Shown here piece by piece: positions 1-8,212 of a stretch of DNA of 64,000 bases (the first letter of the stretch is position 1; every line of letters starts with the position of its first letter). The stretch covers positions 1 to 64,000 of the forward strand of contig CANOMQ010000010.1 in the NCBI GenBank assembly GCA_947567595.1, read 5' to 3'. Below the pieces are notes generated by a model. The model saw nothing but the letters and a program-made list of their open reading frames with translations, made no database searches and had not been told where the DNA came from. The translations under genes were made by a program, and so were the position numbers. Origin of the DNA: an uncultured Lachnospiraceae bacterium (GTDB taxonomy: Bacteria; Bacillota; Clostridia; Lachnospirales; Lachnospiraceae).

Positions 1-2
1 AA

Positions 3-521
3 CTAATCTGGGTAAAAACGGTGATTTGGGATGTAGATAATCTAAAGAATAATAGGTACTGTCAGGAAAACATATACTGGAACGGCGGCGCAGGGGACAA
101 TATCCCGGAGCTGTCCGACAATAACCATGACAGCCACGATTTTGTATCCGTCGATAAGGACGACAACATAATCGGGTACATAAGTTACGCCGTTGACTGG
201 ACTGCAATGTCCGCCGACAGGTTCGCGATAATCAGTTTCAGGAAAGGCAGCATGGAATTTGCCAAAGACTTATACAAAGTGATATGTGACCTTTTCGAGG
301 TCTACCACATGAACAGGGTATCATGGACTGCCTACGCGGATAATCCGGCAGTAAGGGGATACCGCAATTTCATCAGGAAGCACGGCGGACGTGAATGCGG
401 GCATTACAGGCAGAGGGCAAGGCTGCAGGACGGGAAGCTGCACGACACCGTATCCTTTGAGATACTGGCAGCAGAGTTTGTCAGAAACAGAAAGGATGAC
501 GAAATAAATGAACACACGTAA
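3..521 (+). CDS. GNAT-like acetyltransferase, N-terminus probably outside window
   Basis: The frame is open to the left edge, so the true start may lie upstream; a GTG at 21 is the first internal start candidate. The product looks like a small GNAT-fold acetyltransferase of the kind carried near late-gene regions of Firmicutes phages: a beta-rich N-terminal half, a central segment around ADRFAIISF, and a C-terminal GYRNFIRKHGG stretch typical of the acetyl-CoA-binding end of the fold. The substrate cannot be told. It overlaps the next small gene by 14 bases, so the two are probably co-transcribed with the prophage genes that follow. Confidence 0.6.
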   Translation, partial: LIWVKTVIWDVDNLKNNRYCQENIYWNGGAGDNIPELSDNNHDSHDFVSVDKDDNIIGYISYAVDWTAMSADRFAIISFRKGSMEFAKDLYKVICDLFEVYHMNRVSWTAYADNPAVRGYRNFIRKHGGRECGHYRQRARLQDGKLHDTVSFEILAAEFVRNRKDDEINEHT

Positions 522-681
522 AATACAGATAATATACCGGGATGGCACAAAAGAGGAATATTACATTGACGATTACGGAACCAAGGACGGATGCCTGTAT
601 ACGTATGTAAGATTTGGGATGGAAAAAACAGGAAACAGACATATTCCATTGGATTTAATCAGGGAATATACGGTAGATTGA
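508..681 (+). CDS. small hypothetical phage protein (57 aa)
   Basis: ATG at 508 overlaps the end of the acetyltransferase gene. The 57-residue product is rich in charged and aromatic residues (IIYRDGTKEEYYIDDYG near the start) with no membrane segment. A purine-rich AGAAAGGATGACG lies just upstream as a possible ribosome site. The function is unknown; the tight overlap with the upstream gene and phage-like composition support a real gene. Confidence 0.5.
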   Translation: MNTRKIQIIYRDGTKEEYYIDDYGTKDGCLYTYVRFGMEKTGNRHIPLDLIREYTVD

Positions 682-727
682 AAAACAACGGGGATACACC
701 ACTGAAAACTGAATAAGGAATAAAAAA

Positions 728-764
728 ATAAGTGACAGCACCGACCAAAGTACCTGTCACTTAT
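728..764. repeat. 11-bp perfect inverted repeat upstream of recombinase
   Basis: ATAAGTGACAG (728-738) and CTGTCACTTAT (754-764) form a perfect dyad with a 15-nt spacer in the gene-free stretch 682-848. Read on the minus strand the second arm is followed by a T-run, so it could terminate leftward transcription. It could also be a binding or crossover site for the tyrosine recombinase encoded immediately downstream. Confidence 0.5.
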
Positions 765-848
765 AACCAAAACATCTAAGAACAGTATAGCACTTCCATG
801 TTTCTTAGACAAGTAGAATTTTTTACGGCAGCAGGAGGAAAAAAAATC

Positions 849-1865
849 ATGAACACGAAGGAAAGGGTAAAAAATGAAATACTTGTCGGGATGAAACTAC
901 ATCTTGACACATGCACGATGGCGATACTGGACGCGGTTATAGTAAAGGCAGTGCAGAATGTGGAGATAACGGAGACAGCCACACTCCCGGCCACGACAGA
1001 CAACACAAACCAGTACATAATAAACCTGTTCGACACAAAAAGGGCGCCAAAGCTAAGCCCGAAAACGGTGGAATATTACAAAAGCACCTTAAATGAGTTC
1101 ATGGCGCTCATAAACAAACCACTGGATAAAATCAGTGAGTCGGATGTCGAGTATTACCTGCTAACCAAGAAACCGACCAATACAAATGCATCACTCAACA
1201 ACCTCCGGCGCAACCTCTCGGCGTTCTTCAACTGGATGCGGAAAGAAAAATTCATCAGTGAAAACCCATGCGACGGGATAGAGCCGTATGTGGCAGTTGA
1301 AAAGCCGATTGACCACATGGAAGCAACGGACGTGGAAAAATTAAAGCTCGGATGTAAACACAGACGCGACAGGGCATTGATAGAGTTCATGCGTTCAACG
1401 GCGGCAAGGAGGGGAGAGGTACCGCCCATAAGGGTCTGCGACATAGATTTCAGGAGCGGAAAGCTGGTAATATTCGCGGAGAAAACACAGAAATACAGGA
1501 CGGTTTTCCTTGATGATGTCGCAATACATTACATACAGGAATACTTAAGGGAACGGAAGGTGCCCGAAGGCAGCAGGGAACCGCTGTTTACACACCTGCG
1601 GGGAGATAAAACAAAAGCGCTTGATGTAGACGGCGTATATGCAAGCATAAGGGACATCGCAAGAAGGGCAGGAATGGACAGGCGTATCTATCCGCACCTT
1701 TTCCGCAAAACGACAGCGACAAACATCTGTAAACGTGGCGGGAGTGTTGACGCGGCAGGGGAATACCTTGGGCATGCGCCAAGGAACGTGACAGGCAGGC
1801 ACTACACATACAAGGGTGACAGGCATGTCGAGCAGATATTCCGTAATTACGTGGAATCGGTATAA
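849..1865 (+). CDS. tyrosine recombinase/integrase (338 aa)
   Basis: Phage-type tyrosine site-specific recombinase. ATG at 849 was chosen over an upstream in-frame ATG at 798 because GCAGGAGG lies just before it. The N-terminal SAM-like core-binding domain is near residues 55-130 (SPKTVEYYKS...LNNLRRNLSAFFNWM), and the catalytic domain follows with an Arg in RSTAARRGE near 185, H283-x-x-R286 (HLFRK), G-H309 and the Tyr nucleophile near 319 (GRHYTY). It sits between a small phage gene and the late regulator, inside the late region, an unusual place for the integrase of a prophage whose lysis end is about 22 kb away. It may be the integrase or a dedicated invertase (see the fibre cassette near 21 kb). 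Confidence 0.9.
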   Translation: MNTKERVKNEILVGMKLHLDTCTMAILDAVIVKAVQNVEITETATLPATTDNTNQYIINLFDTKRAPKLSPKTVEYYKSTLNEFMALINKPLDKISESDVEYYLLTKKPTNTNASLNNLRRNLSAFFNWMRKEKFISENPCDGIEPYVAVEKPIDHMEATDVEKLKLGCKHRRDRALIEFMRSTAARRGEVPPIRVCDIDFRSGKLVIFAEKTQKYRTVFLDDVAIHYIQEYLRERKVPEGSREPLFTHLRGDKTKALDVDGVYASIRDIARRAGMDRRIYPHLFRKTTATNICKRGGSVDAAGEYLGHAPRNVTGRHYTYKGDRHVEQIFRNYVESV

Positions 1866-1887
1866 AACAGGGAAGGAGAGGACAGAA

Positions 1888-2319
1888 TTGACAAAAAAAG
1901 AACTGGAGCAGCTTATTGATTTAAGGAAAGAAGTAGAGGAAATTGAGCAGAGTATTTTAAAAATTGAACAAATGGATATAAAAGAAGCGCCGACTAAGGT
2001 AAACGCTTCATATCAGGATTTTCCATACATTCAGGGCAGGGTATCCGTTAAAGGTTACGATCCTGCATCAGCAAACAAACGGGATCGACTTTTGTACAAA
2101 AAAAGAGCTCTGCTTGATGAAAGGAAGGAAAAAGCAATCAAAGAAGAACAGAAACTAACGCAATACATAAACAATATAAACGAAAGTCGCGTAAGACGAA
2201 TAATGCAATACAGATATATTGATGGATATTCATGGGAAAAAATCGGCTGTATCATGCATTTTGACCGCAGAACATGCGAAAGAATTGTGAGCAGGTATTT
2301 AAAAAGGGACAAAAAATAA
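1888..2319 (+). CDS. sigma-like phage late transcription regulator (143 aa)
   Basis: TTG start at 1888, preceded by GGAAGGAGAG at 1871. The upstream frame overlaps the recombinase end but has no better start. The N-terminal half is a long charged helix or coiled coil (KKELEQLIDLRKEVEEIEQ). The C-terminal 50 residues (SRVRRIMQYRYIDGYSWEKIG...RTCERIVSRYLKR) resemble sigma-70 region 4 and the DUF1492/ArpU/RinA-like regulators that turn on late genes in Firmicutes phages. Its place directly before a promoter and the terminase genes fits that role. Which of these related families it belongs to is uncertain. Confidence 0.75.
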   Translation: MTKKELEQLIDLRKEVEEIEQSILKIEQMDIKEAPTKVNASYQDFPYIQGRVSVKGYDPASANKRDRLLYKKRALLDERKEKAIKEEQKLTQYINNINESRVRRIMQYRYIDGYSWEKIGCIMHFDRRTCERIVSRYLKRDKK

Positions 2320-2334
2320 GCCTAAAATGGTAAA

Positions 2335-2362
2335 TTGCCCACAATGCCCGTTTTTTTATGAT
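2335..2362 (+). promoter_or_regulatory. candidate prophage late promoter
   Basis: TTGCCC at 2335-2340 and TATGAT at 2357-2362 are 16 bp apart. The pentamer TGCCC occurs twice, at 2336 and 2345, a 9-bp period. It lies just after the sigma-like regulator and before the terminase small subunit, where the late promoter would be expected. The inference is that the sigma-like protein recognises the TGCCC repeats. Confidence 0.5.
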
Positions 2363-2415
2363 AATATGGTATCAAGCAGTGGAAGGCGAAAAACAAAACT
2401 GCATACATTTTCGAA

Positions 2416-2455
2416 CAAAAGGGACAATATGGCAGCAGTCATAACGTCTCTTTTG
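2416..2455 (+). repeat. leader hairpin before terminase genes
   Basis: CAAAAGGGAC (2416-2425) pairs with GTCTCTTTTG (2446-2455) with a single G-U wobble and a 20-nt loop. It would lie in the 5' leader of the late transcript. No T-run follows, so it is not a classical terminator. Its role is unknown. Confidence 0.4.
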
Positions 2456-2493
2456 TCGTTGATTATAAAAAAATTAGAAGGTAGGTGAATTTC

Positions 2494-2934
2494 ATGGGAA
2501 GATCAAGAAAATTTAGCAGTGTAAAGGCATTAGAGGATAAATGGGAAGAATATAAGAAATATTGTGACAATCAAATGGTGCTTACCCATGATTTCAGTTC
2601 CAAAAACTCTGAATTTATCAGTAAAGAACTTAGGCGTAGCGTGACATACACGATCGAGGGATTCTGCGTGTTTGCAGGAATTTCCCGTGCGGCATTTTAC
2701 GAAAGGTATGGCAATAATGAAAAATTTGCTGACATCGTTACGCGCATGAAGGAAGAATGTGAGGTAGACGCAAGGAAAAAGTTCGAATTAAGCATAATTC
2801 CGCCACAACTCGCCGGATTGTGGATGTCAAAATACGGATACACAACAAAGACCGACACAAATATTTCCGGTGATTTAACCGTTGAGCAGACAAAGCTTGA
2901 CGGAATTATCAAACAGATGTGCAGTGACAGATGA
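2494..2934 (+). CDS. terminase small subunit (146 aa)
   Basis: ATG at 2494 follows AGAAGGTAGGTG; an in-frame GTG at 2485 lies inside that ribosome site and was rejected. The product has a helix-turn-helix-like middle (GFCVFAGISRAAFYERYG) and a conserved packaging-protein C-terminus (PPQLAGLWMSKYGYTTKTDTN), matching small terminase or DNA-packaging proteins of PBSX-like and clostridial phages. It should bind pac/cos DNA and hand it to the large subunit encoded next. The start of the late operon and the spacing support the call. Confidence 0.8.
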   Translation: MGRSRKFSSVKALEDKWEEYKKYCDNQMVLTHDFSSKNSEFISKELRRSVTYTIEGFCVFAGISRAAFYERYGNNEKFADIVTRMKEECEVDARKKFELSIIPPQLAGLWMSKYGYTTKTDTNISGDLTVEQTKLDGIIKQMCSDR

Positions 2935-2980
2935 TAAGATGGAAAACAGTTTCCGGTTTATCTAAGGAGGTGACGTTCCT

Positions 2981-4368
2981 TTGAGTAACGAAAGCCTGCT
3001 GCTGTCGGAAAAATACAAGGCATTTATCCGATGTAATGCAGCAGCTGAGTTTCTTGAAGGAACTTAACCACGGCAGCAGGGAAGACAACAGTAGGCTTGT
3101 TTAAGTTCATGCTGAAAGTTGCGCAGTCACCCAAAAAACTGCATATTATAGCAGCGGATGATACCGGCGCGGCAGAGAAAAACATTATTAACAAAGACCT
3201 TGGAATTATAGATGATTTTGGAATCTTGACGGATTATAACGGAAACGGTAGCAAGTCGTACAAAATGCCGCATATCGTTTTCCACACAACGGACGGTGAC
3301 AAGATTATATTCGTGGTTGGATACGGAAACAAAAAGAAGTGGAAGGATGCACTTGGCGGTCAGTACGGATGTCTGTATATTGATGAAATCAATACGGCGG
3401 ACATAGAATTTGTCCGTGAGGCAGTCATGCGGAGCGATTACATCATGGCGACGCTCAATCCGGACGATCCGAACCTGCCCGTATATTCAGAATACGTCAA
3501 TCACGCAAGACCGCTTCCCGAGTGGGAGGATGAAACGCCGATTGAAATCAGGGAAGAGCTAAAGGAAGAACCAAAGCCCGGTTGGGTGCACTGGTTCTTT
3601 TCTTTTGTCCATAATATGGGACTATCCAAAGAAAAGCGTGAACAGATCATCACCAACACGCCCAAAGGCACCAAGATATGGAAAAACAAGATAGAGGGAT
3701 TAAGGGGAAAGGCAGCAGGATTAATCTTTCCCAATTTTGACAGAAAGAAAAATGTCGTATCGGAGCAGTGGCTTAAAACACAGATAAAAACAGGAAAAAT
3801 CTGTTTTAAAAAATTCACGGCAGGGCTAGACACGTCCTATTCGAGTAAATCACCTGATACAATCGCAATGATCTTTCAGGGAATAACGCAAGATAGAAAG
3901 CTGATAACGCTTGAAGAGAAAGTGTACAACAATGCGGATTTGGAAACGCCGCTTGCGCCTTCGGATACGGCGGTCAGATTTATCGGTTTTCTTGATATGT
4001 GCCGCAGCAAATGGGGTTTTGCAAAAGATGTGTTTATCGACAATGCGGATCAGGCGACGATAACGGAATTAAAAAAATACAAACGTTTGCATGGCTGCCT
4101 GTATAATTTCCTCAATTCCTACAAAAAGATTGAAATACTCGACAGAATTAACCTGCAGTTGGGCTGGATACAGCAGGGCTGTTATTTGGTCAATGAACAA
4201 TGCACAAACCATCTGCACGAAATGGATACCTACAGTTGGGATGAGGAAAAAGACAGACCGGAGGACAAAAACGACCATACAATCAATGCAAACCAATACG
4301 GCTGGATACCATACCGCAACATGATTGGATTTGAGGAGGAGGCAAAGGAAAGTGAGGCTGATACATGA
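2981..4368 (+). pseudogene. terminase large subunit, interrupted in Walker A by 5-nt insertion
   Basis: TTG at 2981, with TAAGGAGG at 2963, opens a frame ending EFLEGT then TAA at 3065. A second frame starting ACG GCA GCA GGG AAG ACA at 3070 continues TAAGKTTVGLFKF and runs to 4368. Joining them without 5 nt around 3065-3069 restores G-T-T-A-A-G-K-T, a perfect P-loop. The rest is a canonical packaging ATPase-nuclease: Walker B LYIDEIN, ATPase coupling region, and an RNase H-fold nuclease starting AGLDTSYSSKSPDT. If the sequence is right, the protein cannot be made intact from this locus; a re-initiated product from TTG 3097 would lack Walker A. A -1 shift would give two extra residues inside the P-loop, so recoding is unlikely. 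Confidence 0.85.
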
Positions 4369-5923
4369 CATGGGCGAAAAAATCAAGAAGGGCATCAGGA
4401 CATGGCTGAACATCGTTCCGGCTAATCCGTACAGCATACAAATCAATGAAGTGCTTGATTTTGAGGCAAACGCCATCAGAAACAGAATTTGGTTCAGGGG
4501 GGACGGGAACGAACTGGAACAATTATACCAAAGCATGACGGAATACACGGATAAATATAAGTTTTGGGCAAGCAGATGCACGCCGGGAATGGAAATGCGA
4601 AAAATCCATACGGGACTTCCGGGACTGATAGTAAAAGTCCTCACATCAATTATCCTTGCCGACATGAATGTCTATGAGTTCAAGGAGGAAAAGCACAGGG
4701 AATTGTGGAAGCTGATAGAGGAAGACAACAGATTCCGGAAAAAGCTGGAAAAATGCCTGCAGGAAACGTTGTATATCGGAGACGGGGCATTCAAGGTAAC
4801 GATTGATACACAGGCAAGCGAATATCCGATTATTGAATGGTATTCCGGGGAACGCATTGAAATCATCAGATACAGGGACAGGGTGAAGGAGGTTATCTTC
4901 AAGACGCCGTACACGGATAATCAGCAAAAATATGTTCTACATGAGCGCTACGGGTATGGATACATCAAAAATGAATTATACAAAGGCGACAGCTTAGTTG
5001 ATTTCAAAACAATAGATGCGACAAGGAATTTATCCGATTGGGAATTTGATAAAAAACTTATGCTTGCGGTACCGTTTGGCGTGTTTGAAAGCAACAAGTA
5101 TGAAGGGCGCGGCGGTTCCGTGTTTGACGGGAAATTGGACAGCTTTGACGCCTTTGACGAAGTGTGGAGTCAGTGGATGGACGCATTGAGGGCGGGCAGG
5201 GCAAAGGAATATATCCCAGAATGCTTCCTTCCGCGAAACAGCATGACGGGGGAAATCCTGAAACCCAACCATTTCGACAACAGATATATCAAAACAGACA
5301 ATGATATGTCTGAAAATGGAACAAACAAAATAGATGTGGAGCAGCCTGACATACCGCATGAAAGCTATCTCGCCTCTTACGTGACGGCGCTTGACTTGTG
5401 CCTGCAGGGAATCATTTCGCCAAGCACGCTGGGCATTGACGTAAAAAAACTGGACAATGCGGAGGCACAGAGGGAAAAGGAGAAGGCAACGCTGTACACG
5501 AGGAACGCCGTGATAGAGGCTGTGCAGGAGGTTATCCCGAAGCTTGTGGAAACCTGCATCAATGCATATAACACAAACCAAAACAGGGCAATTGAAAAAG
5601 TTGACGTTACGATACCGTTCGGCGAATATGCAAACCCAAGCTTTGAAAGTCAGGTTGAGACGGTGGGAAAGGGAAAGACGCAGGGCATTATGTCCATAGA
5701 AGCCTGCGTCGAAGAGCTGTACGGTGACAGCAAGGAGGATGACTGGAAGCACGAAGAAATAGCACGGCTGAAAGCGGAGCAGGGAATTGCCGTAGTCGAA
5801 GAACCGTCTGTCAGCCTTGAGGAAATCCAACAGGGGGAAATGCAGGATGAAGGTAAAGGTAATGAAAAAAACATACAGGATGAGCCAAAGGGAATATCAG
5901 GGGCTTTTGAAAGTCGCAAGTGA
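4352..5923 (+). CDS. phage portal protein (523 aa)
   Basis: GTG at 4352 follows TTGAGGAGGAGG and overlaps the terminase end by 17 bases, a typical coupled arrangement. The length and pattern fit an SPP1 gp6-like portal: N-terminal wing, a long central region with GDGAFKVTID and KLMLAVPFGVFESNKYEGRGGS, the stem region LDSFDAFDEVWSQWMDALR, and a Glu/Gln-rich C-terminus. It would form the dodecameric vertex ring that binds terminase during packaging and connectors afterwards. The last 77 bases overlap a small ORF in another frame. Confidence 0.88.
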   Translation: MRLIHDMGEKIKKGIRTWLNIVPANPYSIQINEVLDFEANAIRNRIWFRGDGNELEQLYQSMTEYTDKYKFWASRCTPGMEMRKIHTGLPGLIVKVLTSIILADMNVYEFKEEKHRELWKLIEEDNRFRKKLEKCLQETLYIGDGAFKVTIDTQASEYPIIEWYSGERIEIIRYRDRVKEVIFKTPYTDNQQKYVLHERYGYGYIKNELYKGDSLVDFKTIDATRNLSDWEFDKKLMLAVPFGVFESNKYEGRGGSVFDGKLDSFDAFDEVWSQWMDALRAGRAKEYIPECFLPRNSMTGEILKPNHFDNRYIKTDNDMSENGTNKIDVEQPDIPHESYLASYVTALDLCLQGIISPSTLGIDVKKLDNAEAQREKEKATLYTRNAVIEAVQEVIPKLVETCINAYNTNQNRAIEKVDVTIPFGEYANPSFESQVETVGKGKTQGIMSIEACVEELYGDSKEDDWKHEEIARLKAEQGIAVVEEPSVSLEEIQQGEMQDEGKGNEKNIQDEPKGISGAFESRK

Positions 5924-6068
5924 GCAGGTACCTTTCGGGATATATGCAGTTGAAAAGAATGATTATGCCGAACTGCGGTGTGATCACTGTCAAAGCGTCA
6001 CAAAACTAAAGGAGCTTACAAGACAGTTCCGGCAGCAGGGCTTTAAGGTTTATAAAAACGGGGCGTGA
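5847..6068 (+). CDS. small hypothetical head-region protein (73 aa)
   Basis: ATG at 5847 (alternative 5862) lies inside the 3' end of the portal gene, preceded by CAGGGGGAAATG. The product is basic with a possible metal-binding CDHCQS at its centre. The end overlaps the start region of the minor head gene (stop TGA 6066-6068, next start GTG 6065 or ATG 6071). Function unknown. The tight coupling on both sides supports a real gene. Confidence 0.5.
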   Translation: MKVKVMKKTYRMSQREYQGLLKVASEQVPFGIYAVEKNDYAELRCDHCQSVTKLKELTRQFRQQGFKVYKNGA

Positions 6069-7609
6069 AAATGGATGAATATAATATCGCAAAGGCTTTT
6101 GACGTTATCGAACATGAGCTGATAGCCTCCATGCTCCGGAACATGGACAGACACAAGGCAGAGGAAACCGACAGGGGAATCGAATGGACGCAGTGGCAGA
6201 CAGAACAATTGAAAGCGTTGGAGCAGTATAAAGTCAGAAATCAGAAAAAATACGAAACGCAGTTTCGGAACATAAACGGGCAGATTGAAGCGCTGATTAA
6301 GGAAGCACGCGAGAGCGGGGGAATGGAACAGGAAATAGAGATACTGCGGGCGATAAAGAACGGCTTTAAAGGGTATAAGAAGGCTGGCGGCGCAATGACG
6401 GCGCAGTTTTTCCGTATGAATGACAGAAAGCTTGATGCCCTGATAAAAGCGACGGTTGATGACATGAAAAAAGCCGAAACGGCAATTCTGCGTATGGCGA
6501 ACGACAAATACAGACAGATAATATTCAATGCGCAGGTATATGCAAATACAGGCGCAGGAACCTATGAGAAAGCGGTAGACATGGCGTCAAAGGATATGCT
6601 GTCAGCGGGGCTTGCCTGTGTGGAATACAAAAACGGTACAAGGCACACATTAAAGGATTACGCGGATATGGCAATCAGGACTGCAAGCAAGCGTGCATAT
6701 TTAACCGGAGAAGGTGAAAAAAGAAAAGAGTGGGGCATTACCACGGTAATCATGAACAAGCGCGGAAATCCATGCCCGAAGTGTCTCCCGTGGGTAGGAA
6801 AGATATTGATAGATGACGTATGGTCGGGAGGCAGCAGCAGAGACGGGTCATATCCGCTTATGAGCAAGGCAGTGGCGTCAGGTCTTTATCATCCACGCTG
6901 CAAGGACGGGCATACTACATATTTTGAGGGAATCAGCGCACCGCCTGACAGCAAATTTACGCAAAAGGAAATTCAGGACATTATACAGGAAAGCAAAAAA
7001 GAAGCACAGGAACAATATGCCAAACGGCAGCAGGAAAAATTTGAAAGACTGGCAGAGAACTCGCTTGACACAGAAAACAGAAAAAACTACGAACGGAAAC
7101 AAAAAGAATGGCAGGCGAATGTTGAAAAATACGGCGAAACTGATATAATCAAATTAACGGACGAAGAGCAGTACGCCTTAAACCAATATTTCAGTTTTGA
7201 GGCATATGGCATTAACGAAAAACTCCGAAAAGAGTTGGAGCTTAATGCAAAGGAAAAGAAAATGGTAAGGAATCTTGATAGTGCATTAAAAAAGATGCCA
7301 CATTATGAAGGTGATTTATCAAGGTCTTTATATTTTGGAAATGAGCAGGCGGCAGAAGAATATGTAAAAAAATTTGAAACCGGAAAACCTGTTGTTTTCA
7401 CAGAATATATCAGCACAACTAGTTCGGACGAACTGTATAATCCTTCCGGTGAGGTTCAGATAATCATTAAAAATTCGACGAAAGGAAGAAACCTTTTAGC
7501 ACTGAACGGAGAAGAACAGGAAATTTTGTATGAAAGGGGTTCGGAGTTTGTTGCAAATGATATTTTGGAATACGAGGGTAAATATTGGATTCTAGTGGAG
7601 GAAAGATAA
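6065..7609 (+). CDS. minor head protein fused to ADP-ribosyltransferase domain (514 aa)
   Basis: GTG at 6065 or ATG at 6071. Residues 1 to about 300 match the phage minor capsid/SPP1 gp7-type head protein: long helices, then a Cys/His cluster CPKCLPWVGK...YHPRCKDGH near 235-285. The C-terminal 150 residues look like an arginine-type ADP-ribosyltransferase: YFSFEAYGINEKLR, then R420 in LSRSLYFG, the S450-T-T-S453 motif after FTEYI, and E484-Q-E486 in GEEQEILYERGSEF. The order R, STS, ExE is that of VIP2/C3-like toxins. Fusions of this kind are known in Firmicutes phages; the target may be a host protein reached on injection, or the domain may act in the virion. The gene is followed without a gap by a 67-aa protein. 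Confidence 0.82.
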   Translation: MKMDEYNIAKAFDVIEHELIASMLRNMDRHKAEETDRGIEWTQWQTEQLKALEQYKVRNQKKYETQFRNINGQIEALIKEARESGGMEQEIEILRAIKNGFKGYKKAGGAMTAQFFRMNDRKLDALIKATVDDMKKAETAILRMANDKYRQIIFNAQVYANTGAGTYEKAVDMASKDMLSAGLACVEYKNGTRHTLKDYADMAIRTASKRAYLTGEGEKRKEWGITTVIMNKRGNPCPKCLPWVGKILIDDVWSGGSSRDGSYPLMSKAVASGLYHPRCKDGHTTYFEGISAPPDSKFTQKEIQDIIQESKKEAQEQYAKRQQEKFERLAENSLDTENRKNYERKQKEWQANVEKYGETDIIKLTDEEQYALNQYFSFEAYGINEKLRKELELNAKEKKMVRNLDSALKKMPHYEGDLSRSLYFGNEQAAEEYVKKFETGKPVVFTEYISTTSSDELYNPSGEVQIIIKNSTKGRNLLALNGEEQEILYERGSEFVANDILEYEGKYWILVEER

Positions 7610-7813
7610 ATGGATGGGGGAAAATATAAACCTTATACGGCTAAGCGTTGGACCGAAATCCCAATGCCCAAGACAATTGAAGGGGCGGCACGCAAGGAGT
7701 ATACACCCGAAGAAAAAAGGCAAAATGAAAGGGATATGGAACGTATCATGAGAAAACTCGGCGTCCTTAAACCTGATGAAAGAATTGAAAACGGAAAGGT
7801 TGTAAAGTCTTAA
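7610..7813 (+). CDS. small protein after the ART-fused head protein (67 aa)
   Basis: ATG at 7610 directly abuts the TAA of the minor head gene and has GGAGGAAAG in front. The product is highly charged and probably helical (TPEEKRQNERDMERIMRKLG), without a signal or membrane segment. It is not recognised. Its position right after a toxin-like domain makes an immunity or inhibitor role possible, but a structural role is just as likely. A terminator-like hairpin follows. Confidence 0.55.
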   Translation: MDGGKYKPYTAKRWTEIPMPKTIEGAARKEYTPEEKRQNERDMERIMRKLGVLKPDERIENGKVVKS

Positions 7814-7834
7814 GACGGTTATAATGCAATATTG

Positions 7835-7871
7835 ATACCACCAGCCAATACAATGGCGCGGTGGTATTTTT
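7835..7871 (+). terminator. rho-independent terminator-like hairpin
   Basis: ATACCACC (7835-7842) pairs with GGTGGTAT (7860-7867) around a 17-nt loop and is followed by TTTT. It sits within the late operon between the minor head and scaffold sections, so it may only attenuate transcription. Confidence 0.6.
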
Positions 7872-7926
7872 GCGTCCTAAATTTAATTGCGATGTCGCAA
7901 CAAAGCAAAGTGAGGGGGTGATGAGG

Positions 7927-8100
7927 ATGTATATAAAGGTGAGACATGATTTCTTTGACAAAGAAAATGATTTGCGTTTGGTAAAGAAAGGCGAGGTCAT
8001 GAATGTAAGCGCGGAACGGGGAAAGCAGCTTATTTCGCTTCGACTGGCAGAGGAAACAAAGGAGCCTGATAAGGAAGACAGAAAAGCAACAGTAGGATAA
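7927..8100 (+). CDS. small hypothetical phage protein (57 aa)
   Basis: ATG at 7927 lies 8 bases from the GAGGGGGTG ribosome site; ATG 7921 is too close to it. The product begins MYIKVRHDFFDKENDLRLV and looks like a small beta-strand protein with a charged tail (EETKEPDKEDRK). Short genes of this type occur between minor head and scaffold genes of similar phages. Function unknown. Confidence 0.6.
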   Translation: MYIKVRHDFFDKENDLRLVKKGEVMNVSAERGKQLISLRLAEETKEPDKEDRKATVG

Positions 8101-8128
8101 GCTGTTATTTTTTTACTCCAAACACGAC

Positions 8129-8212
8129 ATGAGGGTAAAAGGTGCGTGGGCAGTGACACTGATAACAATGGAAAACAGGGTGACACCCTTAAAATGGAGG
8201 AAATTTACATGA
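8129..8212 (+). CDS. possible 27-codon leader ORF coupled to scaffold gene
   Basis: ATG at 8129 opens a 27-codon frame whose TGA (8210-8212) overlaps the scaffold ATG (8209-8211) as ATGA, which would allow translational coupling. It contains the scaffold ribosome site. A GGGTGACACCC dyad lies inside it. There is no clear ribosome site for the short ORF itself, so this is a weak call. Confidence 0.25.
   Translation: MRVKGAWAVTLITMENRVTPLKWRKFT

Noticed and set aside
5030..5830. 266-codon minus-strand ORF
   Set aside because: It is antisense to the portal gene, has no ribosome site and no recognisable domain; a shadow of strong codon bias.
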